A stretch of DNA of 57,776 nt, from assembly GCA_963803155.1 (NCBI GenBank), contig CAWDMN010000029.1:1-57776 (forward strand), given 5' to 3'. The notes beneath the pieces are model-generated. The model ran no database searches, was not told the origin of the DNA, and saw nothing but the letters and a program-made list of their open reading frames with translations. The DNA comes from CAWDMN01 sp963803155. Its GTDB lineage: Bacteria; Acidobacteriota; Terriglobia; Versatilivoradales; Versatilivoraceae. This document shows, in pieces, positions 44,041-52,929 of the stretch (its first letter is position 1; the number at the start of each line of letters is the position of its first letter). The position numbers and the translations under genes are program-made.

Positions 44041-44445
44041 ATGCTAAATAAGTCAATTTTGGTATCGGTTTTTTTATTATTAAGTTGTGGCTTTCTAGTG
44101 ATCTCTTTACCTGCTCCTCAATCCACAGACGAAGAATCCAAATCGGAGTCTGCCATTAAGTCGATGATCAATAAAATCGGGGTCGGCGAGAAAGCCAAGA
44201 TTATGTTGAAGAATGGCACAATGGTTAAGGGGTATATCTCCAAGATCGGGATAGATTCCTTTACCTTGGTCAATTCCAAAACCAATGCAACCCTTATTAT
44301 TGCTTATCGGGATGTCAAACAGGATCGATTCAATGAGGCGCATAAGTCGAGATCGATCCTGTTGTATTTAGTGTTGGGATCTTTAGCGATTGGCGGAGGA
44401 ATTGTCATCTATCGGACAGCCCTTAAGAAACGATCCACCCCATGA
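44041..44445 (+). CDS. Small membrane protein with an Sm-like beta domain
   Basis: 134 residues from ATG 44041, preceded by AAAGGA seven to eight bases upstream; a longer frame exists upstream but no site. Signal/anchor at 4-25 with CGF (possible lipoprotein). A compact Sm-fold-like segment, VGEKAKIMLKNGTMVKGYIS then KIGIDSFTLVNSKTN..IAYRDVKQ, follows, as seen in acidobacterial small proteins. A C-terminal membrane helix (about 110-128). Function unknown; RNA binding is unlikely outside the cytoplasm. Confidence 0.75.
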   Translation: MLNKSILVSVFLLLSCGFLVISLPAPQSTDEESKSESAIKSMINKIGVGEKAKIMLKNGTMVKGYISKIGIDSFTLVNSKTNATLIIAYRDVKQDRFNEAHKSRSILLYLVLGSLAIGGGIVIYRTALKKRSTP

Positions 44446-44490
44446 CCTTGTCAAATTTGCCGGGATAAGATATCAGCGCATCGTCTGAAC

Positions 44491-45321
44491 TTATAACGTC
44501 CAATCCGGAAAATCCAAGCCAGCCCAATTTTTGAATTTGTGGATATCATCCCGCAGGTGATTGGCTATTTCTTGAAAGAGTTCATCATTTAAGGCGGGCT
44601 TGGAGACCGGTATGGAAAAAGGGCGATATATGTGTCTCCCTATATGAATTCGCCAAATCATGGGAATCAGATGGACAATTGCTCGCTGGTTGATTTTTGC
44701 GAGCCACCGTCCCAAACGATTTTTACGGCCTTGGAAGCGAGCTTCATTCAAACGAATTGAAAATGCGGAAGTCCAAAACGAGTCATCTACGTCTAAAAAT
44801 CTGAAAACAGTTTGCAGGGTCAATAGACTGTTCAGATGGAGATCCTCACGGGAAATCACCAGAATTTTTTCACGAGGAAAATATTTTAAATAGCGCTCGA
44901 TCTGCAGGTAATAGCGGCTGGCATAGAAGTAGCGATTTTCCGGGTCGTGTAGAGCTTCAAGAAAAGTCCGATTTTCGTTGCCGCAGGAATAAGCGAAAGT
45001 ATAGTGAGAAATCAGGCGCTCGACTGGATCACGCACCATATATATCAACTTGGCGTTGGGCACCACGGCAAAGATCCTCTCAGGCGTCTCGGCAAAGCGG
45101 GGATATTGACTATAGCTGGGAGAAGCTTCTCCCACGACTTTTGTATGATCTGAGAACTGGGATTCATACCAAGCTAATCCCCGCTGCCAGTTTCGTTGAT
45201 GGGAAAAAAAACGCAGTTCCTTCTGCTTGGACATTGAAATTTCAGGATGTAAACTGAGGTAATAATGCAAACTAGTCGTTCCAGCTTTGGGCGCTCCAAT
45301 GATGATCAGATTGGGTAGCAT
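44491..45321 (-). CDS. PAPS-dependent sulfotransferase
   Basis: 276 residues. The 5'-phosphosulfate loop GAPKAGTTSLHYYL (about 8-21) and the 3'-phosphate motif RDPVERLISHY (about 97-107) identify the sulfotransferase 1 family, which moves sulfate from PAPS to a hydroxyl or amine. HY-FAYSC and SREDLHLN fit heparan/glycan-type enzymes. Start AT-rich; ATG 45321 chosen. First of four sulfotransferases here; likely modifies the surface glycan made by the neighbours. Confidence 0.88.
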   Translation of the reverse strand: MLPNLIIIGAPKAGTTSLHYYLSLHPEISMSKQKELRFFSHQRNWQRGLAWYESQFSDHTKVVGEASPSYSQYPRFAETPERIFAVVPNAKLIYMVRDPVERLISHYTFAYSCGNENRTFLEALHDPENRYFYASRYYLQIERYLKYFPREKILVISREDLHLNSLLTLQTVFRFLDVDDSFWTSAFSIRLNEARFQGRKNRLGRWLAKINQRAIVHLIPMIWRIHIGRHIYRPFSIPVSKPALNDELFQEIANHLRDDIHKFKNWAGLDFPDWTL

Positions 45322-45440
45322 AATTTTCCTGATGGACTTTGCCCTATCCTGAGATCGAATTCCACCTCAGGCGCCGAGCCAAGGGATATTGAAAGAGTCG
45401 TCTCTTTGCGGCAAATACACTGCCCTTCAAGGTGAGGTTT

Positions 45441-46469
45441 TTACAACAATGGTTGAACATGTTTCCGGAAAATTCGTTTCAATCTCAGTCCCAACCGTTG
45501 AGCATCCATCAAGGAGGGCAATAAATATTTTTTGAAAAGGGTGATCTTGGATGCTGGTTCTGGATCCCGGCGCCACTCATCCATCAAGCGGTGCATCAGA
45601 TGAATGCGAAAACGATCAACTTGATAAGGAAGAGTCCTGTCGATGCGATGCGTTTTCATAAACAGTCCGATGGCATGGAAGAGCTTCATCTCCGACAATG
45701 ATGGCATCCGGCGGTATAGATAGAGCCAGTGGGAATGAAAGCAGTCTGACAAAGGAGTGAAAGGAATTCCCTGTTGCATTAATGATTGAATAGCGGTTGC
45801 CAACCCTGCCTGGTCACTGGCGGCAACTGAGCGGTAGGCCTCCTCGTGAGGTTGAAACAGGGCCGCAATGCGCCGGGTATGGTCTTCCCAGAGCAGCCTT
45901 AGTTGGCAGTCGCCAGGGATTAGCAGAATCCCGCTGTTATAGTAAGGCAACATGGACAATATCTCGGTGTTCTGTTCGGGATAATCCGTTTGCCGCATTG
46001 GTCCGCAATTCATTCTTCCCACGGCACTAACTACGCGCTGCTCTGGCAATTGAAGCCCCAGGCTAGGATAAATCTTTTTCCAATAACGTTCAGGGACCCG
46101 GGCTCGGATGGCCACCGCGGCAGAAAGAGCATTTTGTTTATTTTCCAAGCCGCTGAAATCTGACAATGGCAAAACATCCATATCAAGCAACAACAGCTGG
46201 TCAGTTTTTGCTTTTACTTCCAACCCTCGAAGTTTGTTGGAAGCTCGCCGCTGGTCAATGATTAGTGGTGGAAACACCGTAATAATAGCTTGGCATTTAC
46301 GGGCCAGCTCCATCACTCGCGCAGGCGGCTCTCCAATACAGGCCAAGTGCAATGGAAAAGTCCGCGCTTTTCCGCTCAATTCGAGCCAGGAGGCGAGAAA
46401 AAGCAACGTTCGAGCTTCAAAGCGAGCGACGAGCGGACCATCAAAATCGGGAACAATGACGATATCCAA
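45441..46469 (-). CDS. GT8-like nucleotide-sugar glycosyltransferase
   Basis: 342 residues. A GT-A-type core with LLLLDMDVLPLSDF at about residues 91-104 (DxD metal site), a strand MDIVIVPDF at the start and NSGILLIP near 195-200, typical of GT8-like nucleotide-diphospho-sugar transferases. A helical C-terminus ends in a basic stretch (KRIFRKHVQ) that may touch the membrane. The donor sugar is unknown. Lies between two sulfotransferase genes. Confidence 0.68.
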   Translation of the reverse strand: MDIVIVPDFDGPLVARFEARTLLFLASWLELSGKARTFPLHLACIGEPPARVMELARKCQAIITVFPPLIIDQRRASNKLRGLEVKAKTDQLLLLDMDVLPLSDFSGLENKQNALSAAVAIRARVPERYWKKIYPSLGLQLPEQRVVSAVGRMNCGPMRQTDYPEQNTEILSMLPYYNSGILLIPGDCQLRLLWEDHTRRIAALFQPHEEAYRSVAASDQAGLATAIQSLMQQGIPFTPLSDCFHSHWLYLYRRMPSLSEMKLFHAIGLFMKTHRIDRTLPYQVDRFRIHLMHRLMDEWRRDPEPASKITLFKKYLLPSLMDAQRLGLRLKRIFRKHVQPLL

Positions 46470-46613
46470 AATCTCAACTCCATATAACTTTACGCATATG
46501 GGTTCATACTTTTATCTTAAATGTTGAGAAAATCGCAAACATTATCCCCCACAACTCTCCGCAAGGCCCTATTTTATTGACAAAACTTACAAAACCAATA
46601 TATTAAAACCGCT

Positions 46614-47522
46614 ATGAAAATGCGTTCAATTGTTCCAAATCCAGTTTACTGGATGGTGCGGCGCAGGCTGAAACAATACCTTTTTTCCCCGGGCTTTATG
46701 CTTCACCAATTGCGCTGGTATATTAGCAGCTCGTCCCATCTTGCGCAATGGACAGAGCGGCAGTTGCAGGTTTCTCCCAACTTCTGGCTTTTCATCATTG
46801 GTCTGAATAACTCAGGCACCACGATGTTGTCGCGAATCCTGGACTCACACCCTTTGATCCGATCCATGCCCAAACCTGGAGGCAAACTGACCAATGCGCT
46901 TCCTCGGCTTACGAACAGCCGGGTAGGACGCAATTGGACTCAAGGAGTCGAGTCGCATCAGCTCGAAGAAGAGTGGTCACACAAAATAGCCCTGCGCATC
47001 CAGTATGACTGGGCTCATTACTATGCATCCAGGCCTGGCATTCTGCTGGAGAAAAGCCCGAAACATACTCTGAAAGCAAGCTGGTTTCAGGACCATTTTT
47101 GCCCTTCCCGTTTTTTAGCTGTCGTCCGTAATCCTTATGCTGTTTGTGAGGGGATTCGCCGCCGGGTTGGCATTCGAATTGAAGACGCGGCAATCCATTG
47201 GACAAAGGGGAACCAGCGGTTGTTGGAGGAAATGAAACATCTCGATCATTGTCTGCTTTTTACGTATGAGGAATTTTGTGCTCAGCCGGCCGAACAACTC
47301 AGGCAAATCCAAAAATACCTGGGATTGGAGAGTCCATTTGATTCCAGCTTGTCAAGCCGTCCGGTGGCTGCCCATAATATTGTTGGCGCGCCTCAAATGA
47401 TCCGCAACCTGAATACCCTCAGTCTGGATAGGCTCTCCCGGGAAGATATCGCTGTCATTGACCGGATTGCTGGACCACTCATGGAACAATTTGGCTATGA
47501 TCGTTTCCAAGCGGTCAGTTGA
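46614..47522 (+). CDS. Sulfotransferase family protein, tandem copy 1
   Basis: 302 residues. NFWLFIIGLNNSGTTMLSRI resembles the PAPS-binding loop with NNSGTT instead of the usual PKxGTT; LEKSPKHTLKASW, and RFLAVVRNPYAVCEGIRRR gives the 3'-phosphate motif. Member of the sulfotransferase family with a helical N-terminus (about 1-55). About half its residues match the next gene, so the pair is a tandem duplication. A second ATG at 46620 is possible. Preceded by divergent GT gene. Confidence 0.82.
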   Translation: MKMRSIVPNPVYWMVRRRLKQYLFSPGFMLHQLRWYISSSSHLAQWTERQLQVSPNFWLFIIGLNNSGTTMLSRILDSHPLIRSMPKPGGKLTNALPRLTNSRVGRNWTQGVESHQLEEEWSHKIALRIQYDWAHYYASRPGILLEKSPKHTLKASWFQDHFCPSRFLAVVRNPYAVCEGIRRRVGIRIEDAAIHWTKGNQRLLEEMKHLDHCLLFTYEEFCAQPAEQLRQIQKYLGLESPFDSSLSSRPVAAHNIVGAPQMIRNLNTLSLDRLSREDIAVIDRIAGPLMEQFGYDRFQAVS

Positions 47523-47659
47523 TTTCTCAGTGGAAAAACTTCCCGGGAGACTCTTCGTGCCGCGTTCAGAAAGGGATGCCTTTTATACCGTTTGGGTGAT
47601 GCGAAGATTTGATTTGAACCACTTTGAGGGTTCTGAAAATTCGAGACAATTGGGATCCC

Positions 47660-48556
47660 ATGTTCAAGGCTTCCCTGACATCTGAATATTGGCAATGGCA
47701 GCTGCATCGAAAACTGCGAATGCTGTTTCAGGCTCCCATTTCATTGAGACATCAGCTTCAGTGGCACATCTCCACGCCGGAAGCAATTACTGCTTGGACC
47801 GAACGGCGACTTCAGCTTGGAAACAATTTCTGGCTGTTTATCCTCGGTCTCAACAATTCTGGTACTTCCTTGCTCTCGAACATTCTGGGCCGCCACCCAG
47901 AGATCCGTCATTTGCCCAGCGCTGGGCAGGGACTTACTTCAGCCCTTCCCAGGGCGCGCAAGCTGGGTGTGAGCCGGAATTGGACTAAACAGGCGGAGAT
48001 TTTTCGCTGGACAGAAGACAGCGATCCGGCACCAGCCTTGCGGGTACGCTATGACTGGGCTCGTTTTTATCCGAGACGGCCGGGAATCCTATTGGAAAAA
48101 AGTCCGCCGAATACAATTAGATCCCGATGGCTGCAACGCCACTTTCAACCCTGCCGATTTCTGGCCATCGTCCGAAATCCTTATGCCGTTTGCGAAGGAA
48201 TCCATCGGCGGGAAGGCATTTCTCTGGAGGAGGCAGCACTTCATTGGCGACGAGGTCATGAGTTTCTTTTGGAAGATCTGTCTTTTTTGGAACGGTCCTT
48301 TTTCTTTACCTATGAGGCCTTTTGTGCCAATCCCCCAAAACATCTGCAGCGATTTGAAGAGTTCCTGGAATTAAAGGAACCCTTCAGTCCCTCTATCTTT
48401 GGCGGCGCTGTTTTTGCTCATAATATAGAGGGAAGACCTCAAAAAATTATCGACCTCAACGAAAAGAGCCTGGCCCGTTTGTCCGACTCAGAAAGGAAAT
48501 TAATCAGCTACATTGCCGAGCCTTTGATCACGCAGCTTGGATATCCTGTTTTTTAA
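47660..48556 (+). CDS. Sulfotransferase family protein, tandem copy 2
   Basis: 298 residues from the ATG at 47660 (MFKASLTSEYW); an in-frame TTG at 47624 would add 12 residues. Same plan as the gene before it: NFWLFILGLNNSGTSLLSNI, LLEKSPPNTI, RFLAIVRNPYAVCEGIHRR. The two differ in a third to half of positions, mostly outside the binding loops, so the duplication is old and the copies may act on different acceptors. Gap to gene before is 137 bases. Confidence 0.83.
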   Translation: MFKASLTSEYWQWQLHRKLRMLFQAPISLRHQLQWHISTPEAITAWTERRLQLGNNFWLFILGLNNSGTSLLSNILGRHPEIRHLPSAGQGLTSALPRARKLGVSRNWTKQAEIFRWTEDSDPAPALRVRYDWARFYPRRPGILLEKSPPNTIRSRWLQRHFQPCRFLAIVRNPYAVCEGIHRREGISLEEAALHWRRGHEFLLEDLSFLERSFFFTYEAFCANPPKHLQRFEEFLELKEPFSPSIFGGAVFAHNIEGRPQKIIDLNEKSLARLSDSERKLISYIAEPLITQLGYPVF

Positions 48557-48751
48557 GCTCACACACATTCAAATTAACTTGTGATACGCTTCGATTGAGA
48601 ATACCGTCCTGAAAAGTGATTGCATCCCATTCCGTTCGATTCAAGCATTAATTTTTGGTGATGGGGAATAGAAAGGAAGGCAGTGTGACATCTGAAAAAA
48701 ATCTTCTATTCGATGTTTTGATCCCTCTTGTGCAACACAGCGTTTTCCCCG

Positions 48752-50287
48752 TCATTCGGGAGCAGATCGTTGGAGGCGAAGTTGATGAAGCAGTTGAATT
48801 AATTCCGAGAGAGACTGCCTGCCACCGGGCAAGATCAGCCAGACGGCAAGATAGAATGCCAAATATAAATGTGCGTCTATCAGGAGCAGTCTTACCCCCT
48901 GGGGGGGAAAGAGGAACAGGCTATGAAGACTCCAGAGGAAAAAGCCGGCCGAAATTGAGGAAAAAAATGGACGCCAGGCAGCCAACCAAACATCTCTCAA
49001 TTTCAGATGTGTGTCGTGAAAACAATAGATGATGGCAGGTATGCGCAGACCACAAGTGGTAATGCTCATGGTTGCTGCCACGCCCACTGTCCCCCACCGA
49101 ATTCCCAGAAAATATCCAAGCAGAGTAGGAACGATGAGATAGGCTGCCCATCTCAATTGCCGATCTACATGTCCTAAAGAAATAAAGGGCCAATTTGTGA
49201 TGATATTGAATCTGCCGAAAAAGAGGGCCGGCGCCATAACTCGGAGGATGGATACGAGCGGGAGCCATCGACTTCCCAAAAGGGCCAGCACTGCCGTTTC
49301 AGCATCAACGAACAAAAAAGCGATCAGGGGGAGACTGAGAGCAAAGGAAAAGGCCAGCCCCGCTATGTAAAAAGATCGATATCGTTCAGGGTTTTTCTGC
49401 AGGCGGCTCAGTGCCGGGATAATGACACGTGTCAGCGGAGCGGTAAGTTGCCGATAAGGGATGGCAAGAAGGTTGTAGCTCTTTTCATAAAACCCCAGTT
49501 GTCCTGCTTGGCAAAAACGGCCAATTAAGATCCAATCCAGATTCATGGTCAAATAATTCAACAGCTTGAATCCGGCGAGATTCAATCCGAAATTCACCAT
49601 GGGACGAACCTCTTTGTCCCAAGCTGGTTTCCCCGGCCACCATCCACTCCAAGTCCATATAGCCATGGTGCTGACCGATGCAATCACAATTTCTTGTCCC
49701 ACTAAAGCCCAGTAACTGAAATGAGCCCGGGCAAGCAGGATGGCGGAGGTTAAGCCGACAGTCGTTGATAAAACCTCAATGGCAATCAGGCCAGGGAAAC
49801 GCATCTGCCTAGATAACAATGCCTCATGTTGCCGAGCCACTCCATCGATGAGAAAAACCAGGGAGAGGGCCAACGTGATGCCCATTACTCGTGGATCATG
49901 ATAGAACCAGGCCAGCAGAGGGGCAGCAGCAAAGAAAAACAGTGTAATCAAAAGGCTCAGGACGGCATTCATCCAGAAGAGGGTGCTAATTTGCCGGTGG
50001 TTGATCTCCTGTCGTTGAATTGTGGCAGAGGGAAGCCCCAAGTCCCGGAACCCTCCCGCAAATCCAATGACGGCATTCACCATCGCCACTAAACCAAACT
50101 CTACTGGACTCAATAGCCGGGCCAAGGTGATGAGGGAAACCATCCCCAGAACTAACTTAATCCCCTGTCCCATTAAAATGACACCCCCCCCCCAGGCAGA
50201 ACGCATGAGGAGATCTGCTTCGATCGGGGCGTTCAGAAAATGGCGATGAGCTTTCCGAGTTGAAAGTAAACGGGAGAAGAAAGACAA
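48752..50287 (-). CDS. Wzx/MOP-family oligosaccharide flippase
   Basis: 511 residues, about 12-14 membrane helices. The N-terminus is GGGVILMGQGIKLVLGMVSL then TLARLLSPVEFGLVAMV, the polysaccharide-transport/lipopolysaccharide flippase (WzxC-like) pattern with ARLLSPxEFG. FGLNLAGFKLLNYL and NLDWILIGRF follow mid-protein. It moves lipid-linked glycan across the inner membrane. The start ATG 50287 lacks a strong site. Together with the GTs it argues that the island makes a surface polysaccharide. Confidence 0.9.
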   Translation of the reverse strand: MSFFSRLLSTRKAHRHFLNAPIEADLLMRSAWGGGVILMGQGIKLVLGMVSLITLARLLSPVEFGLVAMVNAVIGFAGGFRDLGLPSATIQRQEINHRQISTLFWMNAVLSLLITLFFFAAAPLLAWFYHDPRVMGITLALSLVFLIDGVARQHEALLSRQMRFPGLIAIEVLSTTVGLTSAILLARAHFSYWALVGQEIVIASVSTMAIWTWSGWWPGKPAWDKEVRPMVNFGLNLAGFKLLNYLTMNLDWILIGRFCQAGQLGFYEKSYNLLAIPYRQLTAPLTRVIIPALSRLQKNPERYRSFYIAGLAFSFALSLPLIAFLFVDAETAVLALLGSRWLPLVSILRVMAPALFFGRFNIITNWPFISLGHVDRQLRWAAYLIVPTLLGYFLGIRWGTVGVAATMSITTCGLRIPAIIYCFHDTHLKLRDVWLAAWRPFFSSISAGFFLWSLHSLFLFPPQGVRLLLIDAHLYLAFYLAVWLILPGGRQSLSELIQLLHQLRLQRSAPE

Positions 50288-50395
50288 GTCAATTTATCCA
50301 AGCTCTTTGTAATATATTCGGTGTCCTAATTAATGGCTGCATTCTAAATTCTTCCAGCAGTTGGTCAAAGCTCGGTCCCAATGAGGCCGGGAGAA

Positions 50396-51265
50396 CTAGT
50401 CCTGAAAAGTATAATTTTTTAAAAACGGGTAGAGCTGCATCTTCGTTTGGACTTGCTGAATCAATTCTGGCGTCCAGGTCACGGAAAATCGACTGCGGTT
50501 GGGGCCTTTGAAAACAATAGCTGCACACGATTCCAGATATTCCGCTGTTGTCGGCAATCCCAGAAAGAAACAGATTCGTTCCAGTTCAGATTGAGGAGAG
50601 GCAACAAAGGATTCATGATGCTCCAGAAGCACATCTTGGCTTCGTTGTTGCTGGATCCAGACTGCAGTATCACAAAGCGTGAAATAATAATCAATACTGT
50701 CTTGCAGTTCCCCGTTTCGGCTCTTTAAGAGCATGGGATTGATCGTATAAGTTTTGCGGGCAATGGTGGCGATATTATCAAAAGGATTGCGGATCACGTG
50801 GATGAATTTGATGGGAATTCCAAGCATATTTGTGAGCCGATCAAGGAGCCAGGGGGAGAGATGAAGCCGAACCGTCGTGGCTTCGCCATGTTTGTCTCCG
50901 ATGACTTTTATTCGCTGAAATCTTCCTTGCCACTGTCCAGGCACTTGGTAGGAGTATCCGTTCCAAGCTGCCCCCAAAGAAGCGGCAGCGCTGGAATTCT
51001 CTAACAGCATGGCAAAGAGCTGCCGTTTGAAGAATCGTGCATAGACGAACCGCAACAGATCCAACTCATGCGCGATGACCGCCTGGGGATGGGCATCCAG
51101 GAGAGAGCCGATCAGGGTATGGCCGCTTCGGGGATAACCAATAAACAGACAAAAGGTTTCAACTTCGTGGAAGTGGCCGGCCTGACGCATTCCCTGATAA
51201 AGAGTCCCAGGAAAGATCTTCGCCAGATCCAACAACTTCTTGCTCCAAGTATAGATGGACTGCAA
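50396..51265 (-). CDS. Sulfotransferase family protein
   Basis: 289 residues. FIGYPRSGHTLIGSLLDAHP is the phosphosulfate loop (YPRSGHT); KFIHVIRNPFDNIATIARKT is the 3'-phosphate motif; QDVLLEHHESFVASPQ fits. The sulfotransferase most like the animal Golgi/cytosolic HS-type fold, with a helical C-terminus. Closely follows the glycosyltransferase gene (103-base gap) on the minus strand and could form one operon with it and with the flippase. Confidence 0.83.
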   Translation of the reverse strand: MQSIYTWSKKLLDLAKIFPGTLYQGMRQAGHFHEVETFCLFIGYPRSGHTLIGSLLDAHPQAVIAHELDLLRFVYARFFKRQLFAMLLENSSAAASLGAAWNGYSYQVPGQWQGRFQRIKVIGDKHGEATTVRLHLSPWLLDRLTNMLGIPIKFIHVIRNPFDNIATIARKTYTINPMLLKSRNGELQDSIDYYFTLCDTAVWIQQQRSQDVLLEHHESFVASPQSELERICFFLGLPTTAEYLESCAAIVFKGPNRSRFSVTWTPELIQQVQTKMQLYPFLKNYTFQD

Positions 51266-51368
51266 GCTTACTTACCTCCTATCCATTTCAGGAAAAAACT
51301 CGGTCCTCAGCTTCATGATTTTGTTCCACGCGGCAAATTTCAAAGCATCTTTTCTCCTGTTTTTATAA

Positions 51369-52358
51369 CTACCTTTGACGGGGATCCGCGGGACAAGAAA
51401 ATAGCTTTTTCCCCAACTTCTCCTTCCATCGATCCAGCTCTGCGGTTATTCGAATCCGGGAATTTGGGGAGACAAGCCATATTAATAAATGCGCTGCCAA
51501 ATCAAGAAGCCGCGGTCGTCCATATAGAAATGATTCCCGAACCAGCGCAAAAAAAAGTTTCGGATTCCCGCTTCGGGAAGCAATCATGCTCACCTGGGTC
51601 AGGAGAAAAGAGATATGGGCTTTGGAAGTCAACAGATCACGATGATCTCTTCCAAATTGAAGCGCGGACTTCCAATCACCCCCTAGGCTGATCCGGTTCC
51701 GATTTCCATCCATGTGCCAAATAACTAACGGGAGTTGGTAGGGGACAAACTCCACAGTGATCCCAGTTTGAGCCGCGGTACGCAAAAGCCAGTCAAGGTC
51801 GTTAAACACAGGTGTCATTCCCCAAGGGACAGCCAACATCAACTTACGGCGCAGTAAGAGAGTAGAAGGAAGAAGCATCCCTTCTCCACCGCGCAACCCT
51901 CGTTGCACGAGTAAATACTCACAGAGTGGTTCATTGGGTGAGGGACTGCGGCGCGGCCAGGTTAGTTCACCCGCTTCCGCCCGCGCTTTGAACCTGCATG
52001 AAATGATAGGACATTGGCTCTGAGAAGACTGGGCAGTTTGCCATTGGATCATAATCTTGTCGGGCAACCACTCATCATCATCGTCCAGAAGGGCTATCCA
52101 TTCAGTGTTTGCTGCCTGAACACCAGCATTCGTGGCAGCACCGCGCCCGACTTTTCCGGGTAGGCAGATCACTTTTAAACGGGGATCAACAATGCATTCC
52201 AAGGCTTTGGAGGTCTCCACATCAACACCATCGATCACGATGACAATCTCAAGGGCCCGAAATGTTTGGGCTTGAACGCTCTGAATAGCTCTTAATAACA
52301 AGTCAGGACGGTGAAAAGTAGGAATGACAACTGAAACTAAAGGGACAGAACTTATCAT
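51369..52358 (-). CDS. Family 2 glycosyltransferase
   Basis: 329 residues. GT-A fold: VVIPTFHRPDLLLRAIQSV at about 9-27, GRGAATNAGVQAANTEWIAL and DDDDEWLPDK (about 90-99), the metal-binding acids. HMDGNRNRIS with a following helix lies in the acceptor part. Transfers a sugar from a nucleotide donor. The start is the ATG at 52358. No membrane helices, so it acts at the inner face of the membrane. Confidence 0.88.
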   Translation of the reverse strand: MISSVPLVSVVIPTFHRPDLLLRAIQSVQAQTFRALEIVIVIDGVDVETSKALECIVDPRLKVICLPGKVGRGAATNAGVQAANTEWIALLDDDDEWLPDKIMIQWQTAQSSQSQCPIISCRFKARAEAGELTWPRRSPSPNEPLCEYLLVQRGLRGGEGMLLPSTLLLRRKLMLAVPWGMTPVFNDLDWLLRTAAQTGITVEFVPYQLPLVIWHMDGNRNRISLGGDWKSALQFGRDHRDLLTSKAHISFLLTQVSMIASRSGNPKLFFALVRESFLYGRPRLLDLAAHLLIWLVSPNSRIRITAELDRWKEKLGKKLFSCPADPRQR

Positions 52359-52929
52359 AAGACATCGGTCATTGTGGAGGCAAACTCAAAAACAGAGGAT
52401 TGGAATAATGAATCAAGCTATTCAACTCAAGAAACAATCGCTCGCATTCAAGCCATATCTATGAAAGGTATTCCCTGTTGACACGGTTATTACAGGAGTA
52501 TGAAACGAGGCCATTGTTTGTCAATCGACCTCTCTCCCAGTTAAAAGCATACCTTTGCAGTCCCATTATCACGGATGTCAATCTAGATAATCGATGCTAA
52601 TTTGTCAACGATTAGTAGTGTGGATAGATCTTTTATGGGAACAGATTGCGTAGGGAATATGCAAGGCCAATGATATTACAAAAAAATTCGCTCTTGCTGA
52701 AAAATAGCGAATCCTGAAACCTCACCCTGAGGTGTACAATGTCGACATTCAAAAACTTGCATATCTCCCACCCCTATTCCATAATCCCTGCATCTTTGTG
52801 GCTATGGGACTGGTTGAGCCTCAAAGAGGAATTTAATACTAGAACAAGATAGAAGCAGAGGGTTAAGGTCTATTTTTTCACCGAGAAACCTGAGAATTAG
52901 TCTGATTTTCCTGGAAAAGGTGTAAAAGG
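52359..52929. other. Intergenic region between divergent genes
   Basis: About 570 AT-rich bases without a credible frame. It should hold promoters for the GT2 gene (minus) and the membrane glycosyltransferase-like gene (plus). No repeat recognised. Confidence 0.45.

Noticed and set aside
51068..51691. Plus-strand 207-residue frame across the sulfotransferase and GT2 genes
   Set aside because: Crosses two well supported minus-strand genes and has no family match or binding site.
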